From positions 5,671,491-5,735,490 of the forward strand of contig CM063246.1 of NCBI GenBank assembly GCA_032158295.1: a stretch of 64,000 nt of DNA. Direction: 5' to 3'. The notes below the pieces were generated by a model. It was not told the DNA's origin and searched no databases. It worked only from the letters and a program-made list of their open reading frames with translations. Of this stretch, positions 20,601 through 30,515 are shown one piece after another. Every line of letters starts with the position of its first letter. Within the stretch, counting starts at the first letter, position 1. This stretch comes from Pycnopodia helianthoides. Lineage: Eukaryota; Echinodermata; Asteroidea; Forcipulatida; Asteriidae. Made by a program: the position numbers and the translations under genes.

Positions 20601-23600
20601 TTATTAATATTGACTTCTGCTGAGAGCGTCCCTTTATATTCGTTCGCTTGGCCCAAGTCGGGGTATGACTTCACCCGGCTAACGTCAGGGACTAGAACAC
20701 GCACTTCGGCCACAATGAAACAAATAGTCAAATAGAAGCAAAACAAAGACTTGTCTGTGTACAAAGCAACAAATTGATTTTTTAGATGTTGGGCAAGTTT
20801 GAGTGCATCACAAACCTAAACTTGACCTTGCGGTCCCTCTTTGCAACTTTTTTTTTCTACCATTAAGCTTAAATTTTGAGTACTACGCAACCTTGATAAA
20901 CCTTCTAATTCCTGAAGCCAACCAACCTGATGAAACATAAGTAGACATTTTTTTTTAAACACAATCAAAATATTACTATACTTATACCTGGATTTAGTAA
21001 TTTGTCAAGACATTTTTGTAACGCGCAGGATGAATGTTCCTTTTGAAATGGGCTACTGGTAATCGTTGGGGCCAGTTTGTTTGAAGTGGGCGTGACTTAC
21101 AGCCGAATTTATGCAAATGATTTTTTCGAAGTCGGTACGATGATACAATTCTGTAAAATAATTGTTTGAATCTCTGTCCAGGTTAAGCTGTCCTTGTATA
21201 ACCACACTGGGGGCAAAGTTGAATTGGTATTCAATGGAGTAGACTCAGACATTGTGAGCTGGTTCGCCAAGGAGCACCTTGAATCCTCTCCTTGGGATGA
21301 CCTGACAACAACGGCCACTACAAATTACTTCTCTATTGCTGGACATCTGCGGTTAGGGTACGTTTACACGATGGTAGTAAGCCCAGCACACGTAAACTAT
21401 TTCATTTCAAACTCGTAGTTTCCATATCAGTTACACCTGGCAATAGGTTACAAACTGTGACTGAAACAAACGCTTGGAAATTTAATTACTGAAAATTAAT
21501 GTTCGCAGATATTGGAAAAAAAAAGTTCTGTATGCTAATTAAAAATTTCAATTTAGAAAAACGTATAAAAGAAGATGGAAAGACAAGTTCGGAGTGAAAC
21601 TAAAACAGTGTATAATCAGTTGGAAAAAGGTTTTACATCACATTGTCCGTGTCTCGTGTTGTTTTCCATAAAATGTAGAATTTTTACGTCAAGAAATGTC
21701 TGCAAATAAATGATGCATGCTTCCGGAATAGAAGCTTGATGGAGTTTACGCATTCCTGGAAGGTGTTTCCAAGATTGTAGATTGGTTTGCTGATACGACG
21801 CCATGTTAACCTTATAGATTTGCACTTGTCGGCATTTAAACGCAAACAGCTCAACTTAGCCCAGTAACTTGTATCGGGATCTAAATGTGCAGGCAGTTAC
21901 TTCGAAATGCAATAGACTGATTGGTTTGATTCGCCTCATTTCTGGCAACTGTCCTTCTTGCGTGTGGCTTCATTTGTATAAGCCTGTTGTCAAGGCCATC
22001 GTGGCTTGGACAGCTTTGTAAACAGTGGAGCGACTGGAACGAGAGACCACGCGCGCGAGCCGAGTGGCGAAGCCACAAGGGCCTTTTCCAACTTGTTTGC
22101 GGTTTTTGTAACGAATTTTTCATGAAGTATGATGAATGACTATGAGCAAGCTAGTCGAAACGTTGAGACCAAAAGAACTCACTCCGCGGCAGTGCAGTTA
22201 GTTACGAGAAGTCCCCCGATCCACAAAGCTAAAGTAGTAGTCCAGGCCGATTTCCTACCTCAACTGAGAAGTCTCCCGAATTCCGAAAATCTACTCCGCG
22301 GTAGTAGAATAAATAGCAAGACAAGTTCTCTAAAGAACAAATCTACACAGCAAGTAGATATTTTTTACACATGATGTTACCGCAAACCGAATATATATTG
22401 ATACCTCACCATGCAATGCCTCAAAACCCATATATGAAACGAGCGTTATGCACTTTTGATTGGTTTGGACTTTTGCTACCGTTTCGGGTAGCAAAAGTCG
22501 AGATTATAAAGAAACACATAAGAAACCGCAAACAAGTTGGAAAAGGCCCTCGTGGCTTCGCCACTCGCGTGCGTGGTCTCCCATTTCAGACGCTTGGGAT
22601 CGCAGCTCCAAGACACGAAGGCCTTGACAAAAGGCTACATTTGTACAAGACATTAGTCCAGCCTATCTTAGACTTATGCTCAACCGTCTGGTGGATTCAC
22701 CGTACAAAACATTTAGCTGAATCGGTACAGCGCAGAGCCAGTAGGATGATACTGCGGCAAAAGTATCTGGAACAACCTTATCAAGATAGACTGAGGACTC
22801 TGGGTCTTAATGTTTCTGTCTGACAGAAGAACATTTCTAAATATTTGCTTTATTATAAAACTGTTGATGTCCACTCGGTATCCTTTTATGGATAATTTAA
22901 CTAATTCGTCTAAGGTTAACTCCCGTCACTCAGAACTACTCACTTTTCATCACCTGAAACCTAGAACGGATGTAAATTTTCAACAATTGTACACTTTTCT
23001 AAAATGTTCTCAGAACTCACAAGAGATACCAGGGATATTTTGATTTTGGAGGGTTGCAAGTCCTTTTGAATGATGCTGAGGGGGGACTTGGAGGGTTGCA
23101 AGTCCTTTTGAATGATGCTGAGGGAGGATCTTTCAGTATGTTAGTGCGGGTGGTTTTTAATTGAATGTAATCATTGTGATATGTCTAAAGATTTAAAATA
23201 AAATAAAATAAAATAAATAAATAATTTTCTGGTGGGGATGGGGTGTGAGTTTATATAAGTGGAATTCATTTATTAAGTGAAAGTATTTCTGACACCATCT
23301 TTCGTATTTAAAAAAATAAACGTCGGCTGAGATTGCTGATAAATAATTTACTTTGAAGTAGGCGGGAATACGGTGGGATTTACACAAATGTGATTTTGTT
23401 TCAAATTTGGTTCACTTTATTATCAGAATTCTCTCCCTTATCATTCTTTTCATACAAACTTTAGGCGATGGCCTGCTGATCGACGGTTCTTCATCAATAG
23501 GAACTATGGCAGCTGTTCCATTGACAGCGGCTGGCTGGTGGTGCTAGATTCAGAAGGGGATTGTTCATGGGGGAAATCACACAGCAGTTATCCCGTCATA

Positions 23601-24722
23601 CTGTACAGCACTCACAACATTGGAGTCAAATGGGAGACACTAAACGGTACACCATATAGTAATTGTCTTTATAAATATAACAATCCTTCTCTTTGCTCAA
23701 TGTACCCAAATCTATCATTTTTCTCGCTCTTCCTACCTTTGATTTTGTCTTTTGTGTTTCCAACCTCTTGTGGTTAGACCAGGTCCTTCTCTCTACCCCA
23801 CCCATTGTTTATCCTTTGCTTTTTCTGTGTGCTTTAATACCGGTCTCTGTCTTTCTCTTTAATTCTATCCAATTGACTACTTCTAGTGTTACTCCAGTGT
23901 ACCAGTGTATGTGCGTTGTGTTGTCATTCAGTCCTTCGAGAAGTACTCTGCTAAACTCCTATAAGCATGAACAAAGCAGACACCCCTCCAAAATACATGT
24001 TCTCAAAGCCTTAAATCTAAACATCAAAATATGATAATTCTTTTTAGATGAATCACAATTTACCTTAAATAACAAAACAATTATTTGCATCTTAAGCATT
24101 CTTCTGAATATTTCAACAAATCTGCGCAATGTTCTGCTCTTACAGGGAAACTAATTGGTTTAAACTGAACCTGATATTGCACTGGTACATTCCCATAATG
24201 AACTATCTGGACATTCAACCTGTATTGAAAGAAATTGCAATTAGCCTCTGAAAGTCCTTAATTGGCACAAGGCACATGCAGAATTCCATAACTGAATGGT
24301 TGAACTTAATCTAAATTATTCCGAATAATAATATAGTACTACAATTTCATTTTAAAGGTTTCCCATTAAACCTTATTCATTTTGAATGTGCTCCAACGTT
24401 CACGGCGAATTTGTATCAATACCGTCCCAGCGTATTGATGATCAAGACAGAACGCATCGGGAAAAGAACAGTCTTGTTTCATCAACAACAACAAAAGTAG
24501 CGGGTGTACTGAAACACGTTAAATTCCCAAATATATTTTTGAAAAATAAAGAAAGGACAATAATAAGAACACTCAAGCAAATATATATACAACCCAAGTT
24601 AATGTGATAAAAATAAACTTATACCTTTTACAAGTTCCTTTTTGTTGCACTTCTTGTTATTGTTTGCAGCTGGAACGCTGGGCATAGCGGATTACTTGAC
24701 CATCCACATCGAGACTGAGTGA
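11328..24722 (+). CDS. Gene 1: secreted PAN/apple-domain protein, six exons, 329 aa
   Basis: Exons: 11328-11699, 19390-19438, 20405-20568, 21182-21351, 23465-23646, 24670-24722. All introns are GT-AG and phases agree throughout (0,1,0,2,1), giving 990 nt of CDS. The protein has a signal peptide (1-~24), a PAN/apple domain (27-~105), a Ser/Thr linker (113-140) and a C-terminal domain (141-329) of an invertebrate extracellular family I recognise by pattern (WQLVFKG...LYDLW, VELVFNG...WF, RFFINRNYG.C...GWLVVLD...CSW) but cannot name. N-glycosylation sequons: NQS, NTT, NET, NHT. PAN domains bind carbohydrate or protein, so a secreted recognition role is inferred. Exon 3 has a palindrome at its acceptor that may disturb splicing. 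A possible poly(A) signal AATAAA lies at 24930-24935. Confidence 0.8.
11841..11972 (+). mobile_element. Truncated tRNA-derived SINE in gene 1 intron 1
   Basis: Head resembles tRNA-Leu(CAA): A-box-like 'GGCGTGGCCAAGCGGACAA', anticodon arm around 'GACTCAAGC', B box 'GGTTCGAGTCC'. It is followed by the SINE body 'CCGTCCTTCGGAT...TTCCGTGTGTTG', then ends abruptly. Full copy at 50576-51000. The acceptor stem is mismatched and an extra body follows, so it is not a tRNA gene. Confidence 0.8.
12872..12903. promoter_or_regulatory. Triple TGACGTCA (CRE-like) cluster inside R repeat
   Basis: Three copies of the palindrome TGACGTCA at 12872-12879, 12884-12891 and 12896-12903, spaced exactly 12 bp. TGACGTCA is the consensus for CREB/ATF dimers. 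Most R units carry only one or one and a half such sites, so this is a local expansion. Regulatory use is inference only. Confidence 0.4.
13545..13622 (-). repeat. tRNA-like SINE fragment
   Basis: On the minus strand, an A-box-like 'GGTCTGGTGG' and a B-box-like 'GGGATCGAATCAC' lie ~50 bp apart in a tRNA-like frame, next to an AAATA microsatellite (13500-13530). Too degenerate to be a tRNA gene. It interrupts the R array between 13300 and 13830, where R sequence is absent. Confidence 0.4.
17878..18236 (+). repeat. Tandem hairpin array at the R-repeat 3' end
   Basis: About six ~55-60-bp units of the form (GAACAAAAACAAGAGGTGTTC)-(loop)-(GAACACCTAAAAAA). In each the arms GGTGTTCCGGGC and GCCCGAACACC, or the variant GTTGTTCGCGC/TGCACGAACACC, can pair, and units are joined by A-rich linkers. 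Loops and arm bases co-vary between units (for example GGGCAGATTGCCC and GGGCGGATTGCCC). Related short arrays at 36885-37015 and 52399-52475. Confidence 0.75.
18241..18684. repeat. Repeat block shared with 41515-41790
   Basis: Same orientation as 41515-41790: 'GCATACCAGCATATCCGAG', a C homopolymer, 'AAACCCGGAAGTTACAGACC', 'GCGGACAGTAATACGAGTGCGGA' and 'TTTTTCGGAGTGAAAACTGCG'. It differs by a hairpin insertion (18384-18486) and ~60 extra bp. It contains no recognised exon. Confidence 0.75.
18384..18486. mobile_element. ~100-bp hairpin insertion with short target duplication
   Basis: Core is a 27-bp-arm hairpin: GGCTATGGAGTCAACAGTTA... and its complement around a ~13-nt loop (18393-18458). Flanks repeat GCTGTCG on both sides, while the empty paralogue near 41628 has a single GCTGTCGG. 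That supports insertion with a ~7-bp duplication. An A run precedes the right flank. Confidence 0.65.
18685..19389. repeat. Duplicated intron block delta (pair of 55540-57090)
   Basis: Colinear with the DNA before the fourth linker exon: 'ACTGACCCAGAAAAGGGTCA', 'GCAAGAGCGCAGCGTGAAGC', 'ACGATTCTCTTTGATGTATA', and the common intron 3' end 'TGTACCACGCGTCATAATATGG'. It is the last part of gene 1 intron 1. Lacks the 741-bp inverted-repeat element present at 56033. Confidence 0.8.
19390..19438 (+). CDS. Gene 1 exon 2: Ser/Thr linker mini-exon
   Basis: 49 nt between acceptor CCTCTACAG and donor GTAATA, encoding NGRATESFESSTHDSQ plus one base of a Gly codon. It is phase 0 in, phase 1 out, so skipping it would break the frame. 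The homologue in gene 2 reads SGCATEFFESSTQDSQ; here Cys is replaced by Arg. It likely forms a flexible, possibly O-glycosylated hinge between the PAN and C-terminal domains. Confidence 0.85.
19439..20223. other. Gene 1 intron 2, left of the palindrome
   Basis: Only partly shared with gene 2: the final ~75 bp ('TATTTACGTGAAATGACTCTG...GTTTCTTTTCCTACT') match the end of gene 2 intron 2. The rest (19440-20140) is not duplicated elsewhere in the window. Long open frames cross it (for example 19391-19801) but run out of the linker exon through the donor and are not supported. Confidence 0.6.
20224..20592. repeat. Near-perfect palindrome: inverted duplication of exon 3
   Basis: Arms 20224-20402 and 20414-20592 (179 bp each, no mismatch found by eye) surround an 11-nt spacer (AGGGCTTGAAT). 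The right arm is exon 3 with its donor and first intron bases; the left arm is the same sequence inverted. In gene 2 the polypyrimidine tract runs directly into CAG/exon 3. Here the inverted copy is inserted between TTTCCTACT and the CAG acceptor. Either a recent biological inversion-duplication or a foldback assembly/library artefact. Confidence 0.9.
20405..20568 (+). CDS. Gene 1 exon 3: start of C-terminal domain
   Basis: Encodes GLEWQLVFKGVAGTGIKLYD...NIKQ (residues 141-195) with sequons NTT and NET. The donor is CAG/GTGAGT. It is 164 nt, phase 1 in, 0 out, exactly as in gene 2; only 2 of 55 residues differ (HH against DQ). The acceptor CAG (20402-20404) survives, but its polypyrimidine tract is ~180 bp away because of the inverted copy, so inclusion in mRNA is uncertain. 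Confidence 0.8.
21182..21351 (+). CDS. Gene 1 exon 4: C-terminal domain, second part
   Basis: After acceptor CTGTCCAG: VKLSLYNHTGGKVELVFNG...WFAKEHLESSPW...NYFSIAGHL. 170 nt, ending in phase 2 at CTGCG before GTTAGG. A GTACGT 8 bases further on is a possible alternative donor, but only the first keeps frame with exon 5 and aligns with gene 2. Carries the sequon NHT. About 10 of 57 residues differ from gene 2. Confidence 0.85.
21881..22123 (-). mobile_element. LINE fragment, inverted, in gene 1 intron 4
   Basis: The minus strand shares a ~65-bp segment (CCGCAAACAAGTTGGAAAAG...) with the plus-strand LINE fragment at 22527-22590 and continues with a degenerate 'GLDNRLI' stretch comparable to 'GLDKRLHLYK' there. 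Together they make a head-to-head pair around a Penelope fragment. Absent from the equivalent gene 2 intron. Confidence 0.6.
22130..22440 (+). mobile_element. Penelope-like terminal fragment with hammerhead-like motif
   Basis: 22141-22176 reads ...AGCAAGCTAGTCGAAACGTTGAG: a GAAA followed by the palindrome ACGT and a TT cleavage-like site. It is preceded by a GAC...GUC-pairing hairpin and an ATGATGA that departs from the hammerhead CUGAUGA at the first base. The same motif lies inverted at 33000-33075. It is followed by the untranslated segment shared with PLE 1 (3015-3265). The core is degenerate and likely inactive. Confidence 0.5.
22480..23222 (+). mobile_element. LINE 3' fragment with AAATA tail
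   Basis: Encodes the RT thumb/C-terminal region: 'KRLHLYKTLVQPILDLCSTVWW' and 'ESVQRRASRMIL' (22625-22770), then after a one-base frameshift near 22815 'LSDRRTFLNICFIIKLL' and a terminal stretch to 23040. A 41-bp direct duplication (GGAGGGTTGCAAGTCCTTTT...) sits at 23048-23130. The element ends in AAATA/AAATAAA repeats at 23200-23222. Its left end has a GACTTTTGCTACC hairpin at 22467-22498. Confidence 0.8.
23465..23646 (+). CDS. Gene 1 exon 5: conserved Cys/Trp core of the C-terminal domain
   Basis: Acceptor CTTTAG, donor G/GTACAC; 182 nt, phase 2 in, 1 out. Encodes ...RRFFINRNYGSCSIDSGWLVVLD, then GDCSWGKSHSSYPVILYS and a VKWET segment. The 'RFFINRNYG.C' and 'GWLVVLD....CSW....YP.ILYS' motifs are the most recognisable part of this extracellular family; the two Cys probably pair. 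A different frame contains an in-frame TAG, which confirms the phase. Confidence 0.85.
24670..24722 (+). CDS. Gene 1 exon 6: terminal exon
   Basis: After TGTTTGCAG, encodes AGTLGIADYLTIHIETE and stop TGA (24720-24722); the first Ala codon is split across the intron. The gene 2 copy differs by one residue (Leu to Ser). The short terminal exon closes the domain with a final beta strand (inferred). Confidence 0.85.
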
Positions 24723-25341
24723 GATGAGCTTTTGGAGTGAGCATATCCGCACCGAGCATGACCTACTGGTGTCGCAGTAAAAGTATATTCACCACGTGTA
24801 ACACTCTTACAAATTAACTTAAATAATGTCTTTAATTGATCTTAGCATGCGCGGATAAATTTGACTAGAAAAAGAAGAAGAAGAAGAGAGAGAGATGGGG
24901 GAGTAGCGACAGGGAAGGGTAAATCACTAAATAAAATGCTAATTACTGTACAAATGCGCATTTTACCACAAAATATAATGCAATTAAAGCAAAAATATCA
25001 TGTTTTTTAACTAGGGAAAAAATAATGTGTAGAACGCCACCGAAATATCATAGATTGCACCAGAGAGAATCTAGGTCCCCGGACCCACGCCGTCAAAAGA
25101 GGCTTCGCGTTTCCTCGTTCTTCTTGTAAAATGTGTAGTGCCTTACACTATTAATACAATTACATCCTGGCTAGAATGCTCTTTCTATATAAGCATCTAG
25201 CGTATTATTAGCCGACGTTTCAGCATTAGCGGCTAGCTTATTTAGCCAACCGATTCCCCTCCCCCACCCAAAAATTTCAAAAAACAAATTTGATTAAAAG
25301 CGAACAAAAAGGGTCATTTTAAACTAGGTCAAAATATGTTT
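24723..25341. other. 3' UTR and flank of gene 1
   Basis: The first ~90 bp match the 3' sequence of gene 2 ('TTTTGGAGTGAGCATATCCG'). AATAAA at 24930-24935 is a possible poly(A) signal. A GAA/GAGA tract lies at 24868-24896. No further exon seen. Confidence 0.5.
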
Positions 25342-25676
25342 AAAGGTATTGTACACTTTTGGTAACAGCTCAAAATCAGTGTCCACATTTTGTGTGATTA
25401 AACATATACATGAACAAACAAACCTGTGAACGTTTGAGCTCAATTGGTCATCGAGGTCACGAGAAAATAGTGAAAAGAGATCTTATGTGTTTTCTGTTTT
25501 TCAAATTATCGCGCGCGATAATTACTATTGTTTTACTCGTTTCTCAGAAACGATAGCATTTTAGGCAAAATATTTTAAGGAACCCTTTCTACCATTACTT
25601 ACTTTAAATCATGTAAGTTATGTGTGAATCTGTGAACATTGTGTTTTTCGATCTTACTAATAGTGTACAGGGCCTT
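25342..25676. mobile_element. TTAA-type element A, diverged copy
   Basis: Starts TTTAAAGGTATTGTACACTTTTGG and ends CTAATAGTGTACAGGGCCTTTAA. The outer ~22 bp are imperfect inverted repeats related to the ends of 8319-8704. It contains a TCGCGCGCGATA palindrome (25507-25519). No coding capacity. Confidence 0.65.
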
Positions 25677-25959
25677 TAAGACGCCTCTGAAGTGTCCAAT
25701 AGAACGCACCAGAGAGCAAGTAACGTAGAACTTTTCCTGGGCCCTACAGCGAGCCCTGGACCCAACGCCGTTTGCGCTTCACTTGCTGAGTCGTCTTTTA
25801 GAACCCCCCGCTATATTTTAGCTAGTTACTTGATCCATCTTTTACCCATATTTATTTTACATTGTATTCACAAGCGGCACGATGTAGAACAACAATCAGA
25901 CCTTGTTGTTCTTATCAACACAGGTCATTCGGATGTTTATAAATTCTTTTGCTAGAACA

Positions 25960-27060
25960 TTCTTATTGAGTTCCCTTATGTGTGGAATAGCTAACAACCC
26001 AAACCGTAAGAGAAAAAGCTGGTGGCTCCTGCAAGTATAAATAAGAATTCCACAAACAAAATATTCCACCTATAACTAGTTTGCTGTATATCGCATCGTC
26101 CCTACCAATCTCATTCTTTTGTAGATTTTGGTTAAACTAAGGCCTGCGCTAAACGTCGCACTTTTGCCGAGCCGAACTCAAATGTTTTCAGTTCGATTCG
26201 ACACGGCAAGAGCGCGACGTTTGTCACCGTGTCGTGCCGCTACCGTGTAGCACGGCAGGGCCGAGATTAAATAAAAGGTTTGCGCTAAACGTCGCTCTTT
26301 TGTCGAATTTAATTCCTAATTTTACTACTGTTTGAGTTCGACACGACAAACGTGCGTCGTTTAGCGCAGGCCTAATTTTGTGCAATGTTTTTCACTGTAA
26401 CACTTGCTATTGGTTTTATATTTGCCTGATGTAGTAGTTTTTGTTTAATTCATTGTATGCCGAATCTCCTCAGTTTGAGTTGAACTGTTTAGTTACGTAT
26501 ATTGCATACTTTTGGACAAACAAACCCTCGTGGTCCGTCGACCAGAGGCGTGCGAGCTTGTCAGCGTTGCTCTTCCAGTAAAGTTAGTTTGATATTGGAC
26601 ATTGGACATTCACATATAGCATTGTACAGCGAATGTCTACTTTTCAGTCCGACATAGAAAACTAAATCAGCCTACGCAGTTTTCTAGTAAAATTGATGTC
26701 ATTTTAAATACCCTTTTCAATTATATACGAACAAATCAATTTGTCCATTTTTGTCAGGAGCCCCAAAATAGGGTCTTGAGTCAATCGATAAGAGAAACTA
26801 CTCTACAGACACATAAGAGGAACAAATATATAATTTTCCTAAAAAGAGTACTGATTGTAAGAACACATAGCCCAAAATATTTTAATAACAAAATAAAAAA
26901 CTTAAAAATTCAGTGTGGTGAACTCAATGGGGTTGTTATGACAAAACCAGTGACATCCCATCTGCAATCGTCCACATCCAAATGAGAGTAGACAATCGTT
27001 GTACAAACGAACATGTATGCAAATGTCTCCTTTGGATTGGTTAGAAAACATTTGCTTTAC
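25960..27060. repeat. Duplicated downstream flank of gene 1 (pair of 49160-51170)
   Basis: Shares with the gene 2 flank: 'GTGTGGAATAGCT', 'CATTCTTTTGT', the 'CCAGAGGCGTGC' segment, 'CAGCGAATGTCTACTTTTCAGTCC', and the 'GAAACTACT...ACACATAAGAGGAA' segment. This places it as the same 3' flank, downstream of unit 1. A foldback (26139-26375) is inserted here only. No exon recognised. Confidence 0.7.
26139..26375. repeat. Foldback MITE (GCCTGCGCTAAACGTCGCAC ends)
   Basis: Left end GGCCTGCGCTAAACGTCGCAC, right end GTGCGTCGTTTAGCGCAGGCC, plus an internal second copy (TTTGCGCTAAACGTCGCTC near 26279). A degenerate relative is at 27064-27175, and a fragment of the end sequence is at 30136. Empty site in the paralogous flank of gene 2. 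Confidence 0.75.
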
Positions 27061-29531
27061 AAAGCTAGGTCTGCACGAAACGTCGCACTTTTGCCGTGTC
27101 GAGCTCAAAGGATTTTCGCTCGGCAAAAGTGCGGCAATTAAAACGAGTCGGTGACAAACGTCGAATTTGGTAAAATAGTTTGCCGGACTTAAAGTGATTC
27201 AAAATGGCGGACACATTGAACACTTTTAAAGTATCAAGTTTCTTGATGGCAACTCGAGCTGTGACATTCAAATATTAATGGCAAAATCACAATTTTATCA
27301 TTCCCCACCTTCAATTCTGTCCTAGTTATTCCTACCGCTGTTGAGAGGCGTCCATCGTCTTATTAGAGAGTCATAAAAAATCGAATAGTCTAATTCTGAA
27401 TTCTACATAATTTGTTTTTCCCCCATCAAACGTTGTTTCCCCACCCATCCCGGAAAACTCACAGCTACGGTACTAACAAGGAGAACGTTCACAACAAAGT
27501 ATTCTGTTTGGATTTTGATGATTTCAACGTTTGAAGTTAATGTCAAATTTGCGCATGTGAATTCCAAATGAGCATCGCCCACCATTAAAGGCACCTGGCA
27601 GTGGTATTTTGTAAAAACAAAGCTTTTGTCATTAATATATGTATTTTGATGAGTGGAATGTAAATAAACAGTTAACTAAAGTTTTAAAAAATTAGTTTTT
27701 ATTTTAATTACAAATTTAAGAGTAGGCCCCCCTTTACCTTGACACATGGTGGCGCTGTTCGTGACGTCAATCAAGGCACGATATTTGAAGAAGAAAAAAA
27801 TGTAGTCTGGCCCCGTACGATGAAACTCTGAACTCGATGATAGTGTTTGATTATCCTGTGTGATTTAGTAAACTACCATAAACCAAAGGTTACAATTGTT
27901 AATAATTTTGGGGCACAATAGTAAATATAAAGTATTGGACTCAAAGCACATTACGGACGTGACTTTTTGCTTGAACTTACTTTGTTAAGTCCAATCCCGA
28001 TCGACAAAAACCAAACTGCCGCTGCCAGTGGTGTTCAGGATGCTTGCAAACCCATGTATGTGCACGTGGGCACAACAGTGAATATGACAGCCAACGTTTA
28101 TGAACGGACCTGCATACCACTCAGCATCTTTTCAGTTGGACAATCAACAGCATTAACAACAATTTGTTTTATCTGTGGCTGATGCTCTACGTATCACAAG
28201 ATCAAATCCAAAGACAAGAACTGCATGTTAAGTATGTTGTCTTCATAAAACTGCCTAATATATGATTAATGTCAATGAGCAGCCAAAACCGTTAAATGAG
28301 TGAATGATGCAAGCAAGATAATTTTAAGTACGCAAAAACAATTTTAAACACATTTGTTCAACTTTCTTGTATGCAATACAAGCAAGATAATTTTGTTCTT
28401 ATTCTAATTTAATTACGTACATAGCAACAATTTTAAACAAATTTTTAACTTTCGCTATGCAATACAAGCACGATAACGTTATTCTTATTCTTATTTAATT
28501 ACGTCCACAGGAACAATTTTTCACTTTTGTGTATGCATTACCGTTATAACCGATAATTTAATTATGTACAAAGGAACAATTCGAATTAAATTTTTAACTT
28601 TCGTGTATGCATTACTGTTCAACCGAAAATTTATGATAACCACTTTCAAGAATACAATTTGCTCTTATTGCAAAATGACGGTGGCTCCAAAGGGACATCA
28701 AACCACGCAAATAATCTTTTCCGAGTTTTGTAACCAATAATATGTCTTCGCAAATATTTGCGACAACTTTGCAAAAAGTGCAAATCGATGGAAAGGGTGA
28801 TTTAATGCATGCAACCATTCGTTTGTATGTCGAAAGACGGGGCAAGAGGGCGGGGGGGGGGGGGGGGGGGGGGGGCAAGGGCGTGGGGGGGGGGGGGGGG
28901 CAAGGGCGTGGGGGTTTGGGGCTTTTGCCCATTGCAACCCCACCCCCCCCCCTGCACCACCACTACCACCACGGTTACGCCTCTGCTCGGCAGCGCTAGG
29001 AATTACGAACAGGATCGAAGTATACGCTTGCATTAGATTTTAGTTAAAAACATTAAACAAATTAGGATTAGAGATAAAAATTAAAAAAAAACGTAACACA
29101 AATTGGGAAGACACTCTATTGGAATATCATTTGTTGTTACTATTCTCAACAAGTATGAAAGTAGCTGTTGAACAGATGAACGGTTATAGACAACTTGGCA
29201 TTATAGTTTTCTGGATGAGCTCTTCGGAGCCTGGCTACTGTTAAGTATAAAGTAAAAATACTGTGTAAAGTAATAATAATATTGTGGGAAATAAACAATG
29301 AAGATACTTCTACAGACCAATAAATCAGGTATGATTCGTCACCGGGGCCTTTAAACAAACAGGTTTAACAACTCATTCCACCCAATGCCATCCGCAGTTT
29401 AAACAGTAGATTTATTAGATACATTTCTATGTGTACAACCTATAGATTCGTTTTGTCTTTGTGACTCTCTCTCTCTTTTACTTTTGTGTTATTGCGTTGG
29501 ACTTTTTTGAAGGTTTTTAATGATTTATTAA
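27061..29531. other. Intergenic; simple repeats, no supported gene
   Basis: Includes the degenerate foldback at 27064-27175 and a TTAAAGGCACCTGGCAGTGG element end at 27585 whose partner end I could not find. Three tandem-like 'CTTTCGTGTATGCA' segments lie at 28330-28620, and a G-rich tract at 28849-28960 (two long G runs). The Pro/Gly-rich open frames over the G tract are low-complexity artefacts. 27967-28182 is open but lacks any recognisable domain. Confidence 0.5.
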
Positions 29532-30511
29532 AGGTACACACCGGCTTCGTTGGGCTATTTGGGCTACAAAATAGACTAAAAAATGATTCTAAAGGTCTTC
29601 ACTGAAATAGAGAAGATTGGTTCATAAAAGAAACCATCAAATTTGGCCGTTTTTGAGCATTTTTCAAAAACGAAGGTCACGTGACTTTTCGGAACCAAAA
29701 TGTGGTTCCGAAAAGTCACGTGATCTTCAGAATTAGTTTTACTTACAGCCGTATAAAAGTAAATTACTGAACCAAATTCAAGTATTTAAAAAAACCAATT
29801 ATTCATGAGTATTTGGCGAAAAAGACTATGTATTCAGTTTATGGATGCAAATGTAAATAATGATGAAAAATCGAACGTAAGATTCGCATTCAGAGAGTCC
29901 GTGCACGGAAGCGTGTGTTACGGCGCATCAGCGTGGGGAGCTAGCGGGTAAACCTTGGGGGCATGTCCCGCACAACCGGTGCAGTGTCTCGCCGGGCCAG
30001 AGAGACAAACCACGGAGGCATGAACTCGGAGCCTGTAGAGGGGTAGTGAGCCAGACCATTTATTACGTTTTGTTTTACGAGGGTTTTAGTCTGTAACCCT
30101 AGCTATTATCCCCTAAGTATTGTCACGTTACGATGATGCCTGCGCTAAACACGCGGCGGCACGACGACGAATAGCTGCACTGTGTGAATCGGACTGTGTT
30201 TATGTCGTTTTTTTTAATTACACGTGAATTTGTGCTGGATGGATATGAAGACTGGATCCTTATGCCTCGCCATTGTTATAATTAATAAATAAACAGATCA
30301 CTAGTCTACTTAAAAGCAATGTCACGTAAACTTGACAGTTGTAACGGCTGGAAAAGCGTATACGCTGACCTTTGAATGCGTTTTGTTTTTTTCACATTTT
30401 TCGTTAATTACGTGACATTTTGATGATTTGTTTTGTACAACAACCATCGAAAAATTATTGTCTGTGATTCAACATCACTAAATTAGGTAAACAGTAAGCC
30501 GGTGTGTCCCT
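29532..30511. mobile_element. 980-bp TTAA-flanked non-autonomous element
   Basis: Left end TTAA-AGGTACACACCGGCTT, right end AAGCCGGTGTGTCCCT-TTAA: ~16-bp inverted repeats with TTAA at 29528-29531 and 30512-30515. A perfect 25-bp-arm hairpin lies inside (AGGTCACGTGACTTTTCGGA... near 29664-29716). A GC-rich segment (29895-30030) follows. No transposase ORF. Confidence 0.75.
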
Positions 30512-30515
30512 TTAA

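Noticed and set aside
28612..29036. Pro- or Gly-rich open frames on both strands
   Set aside because: They are translations of long G runs; no conserved domain and no start context.
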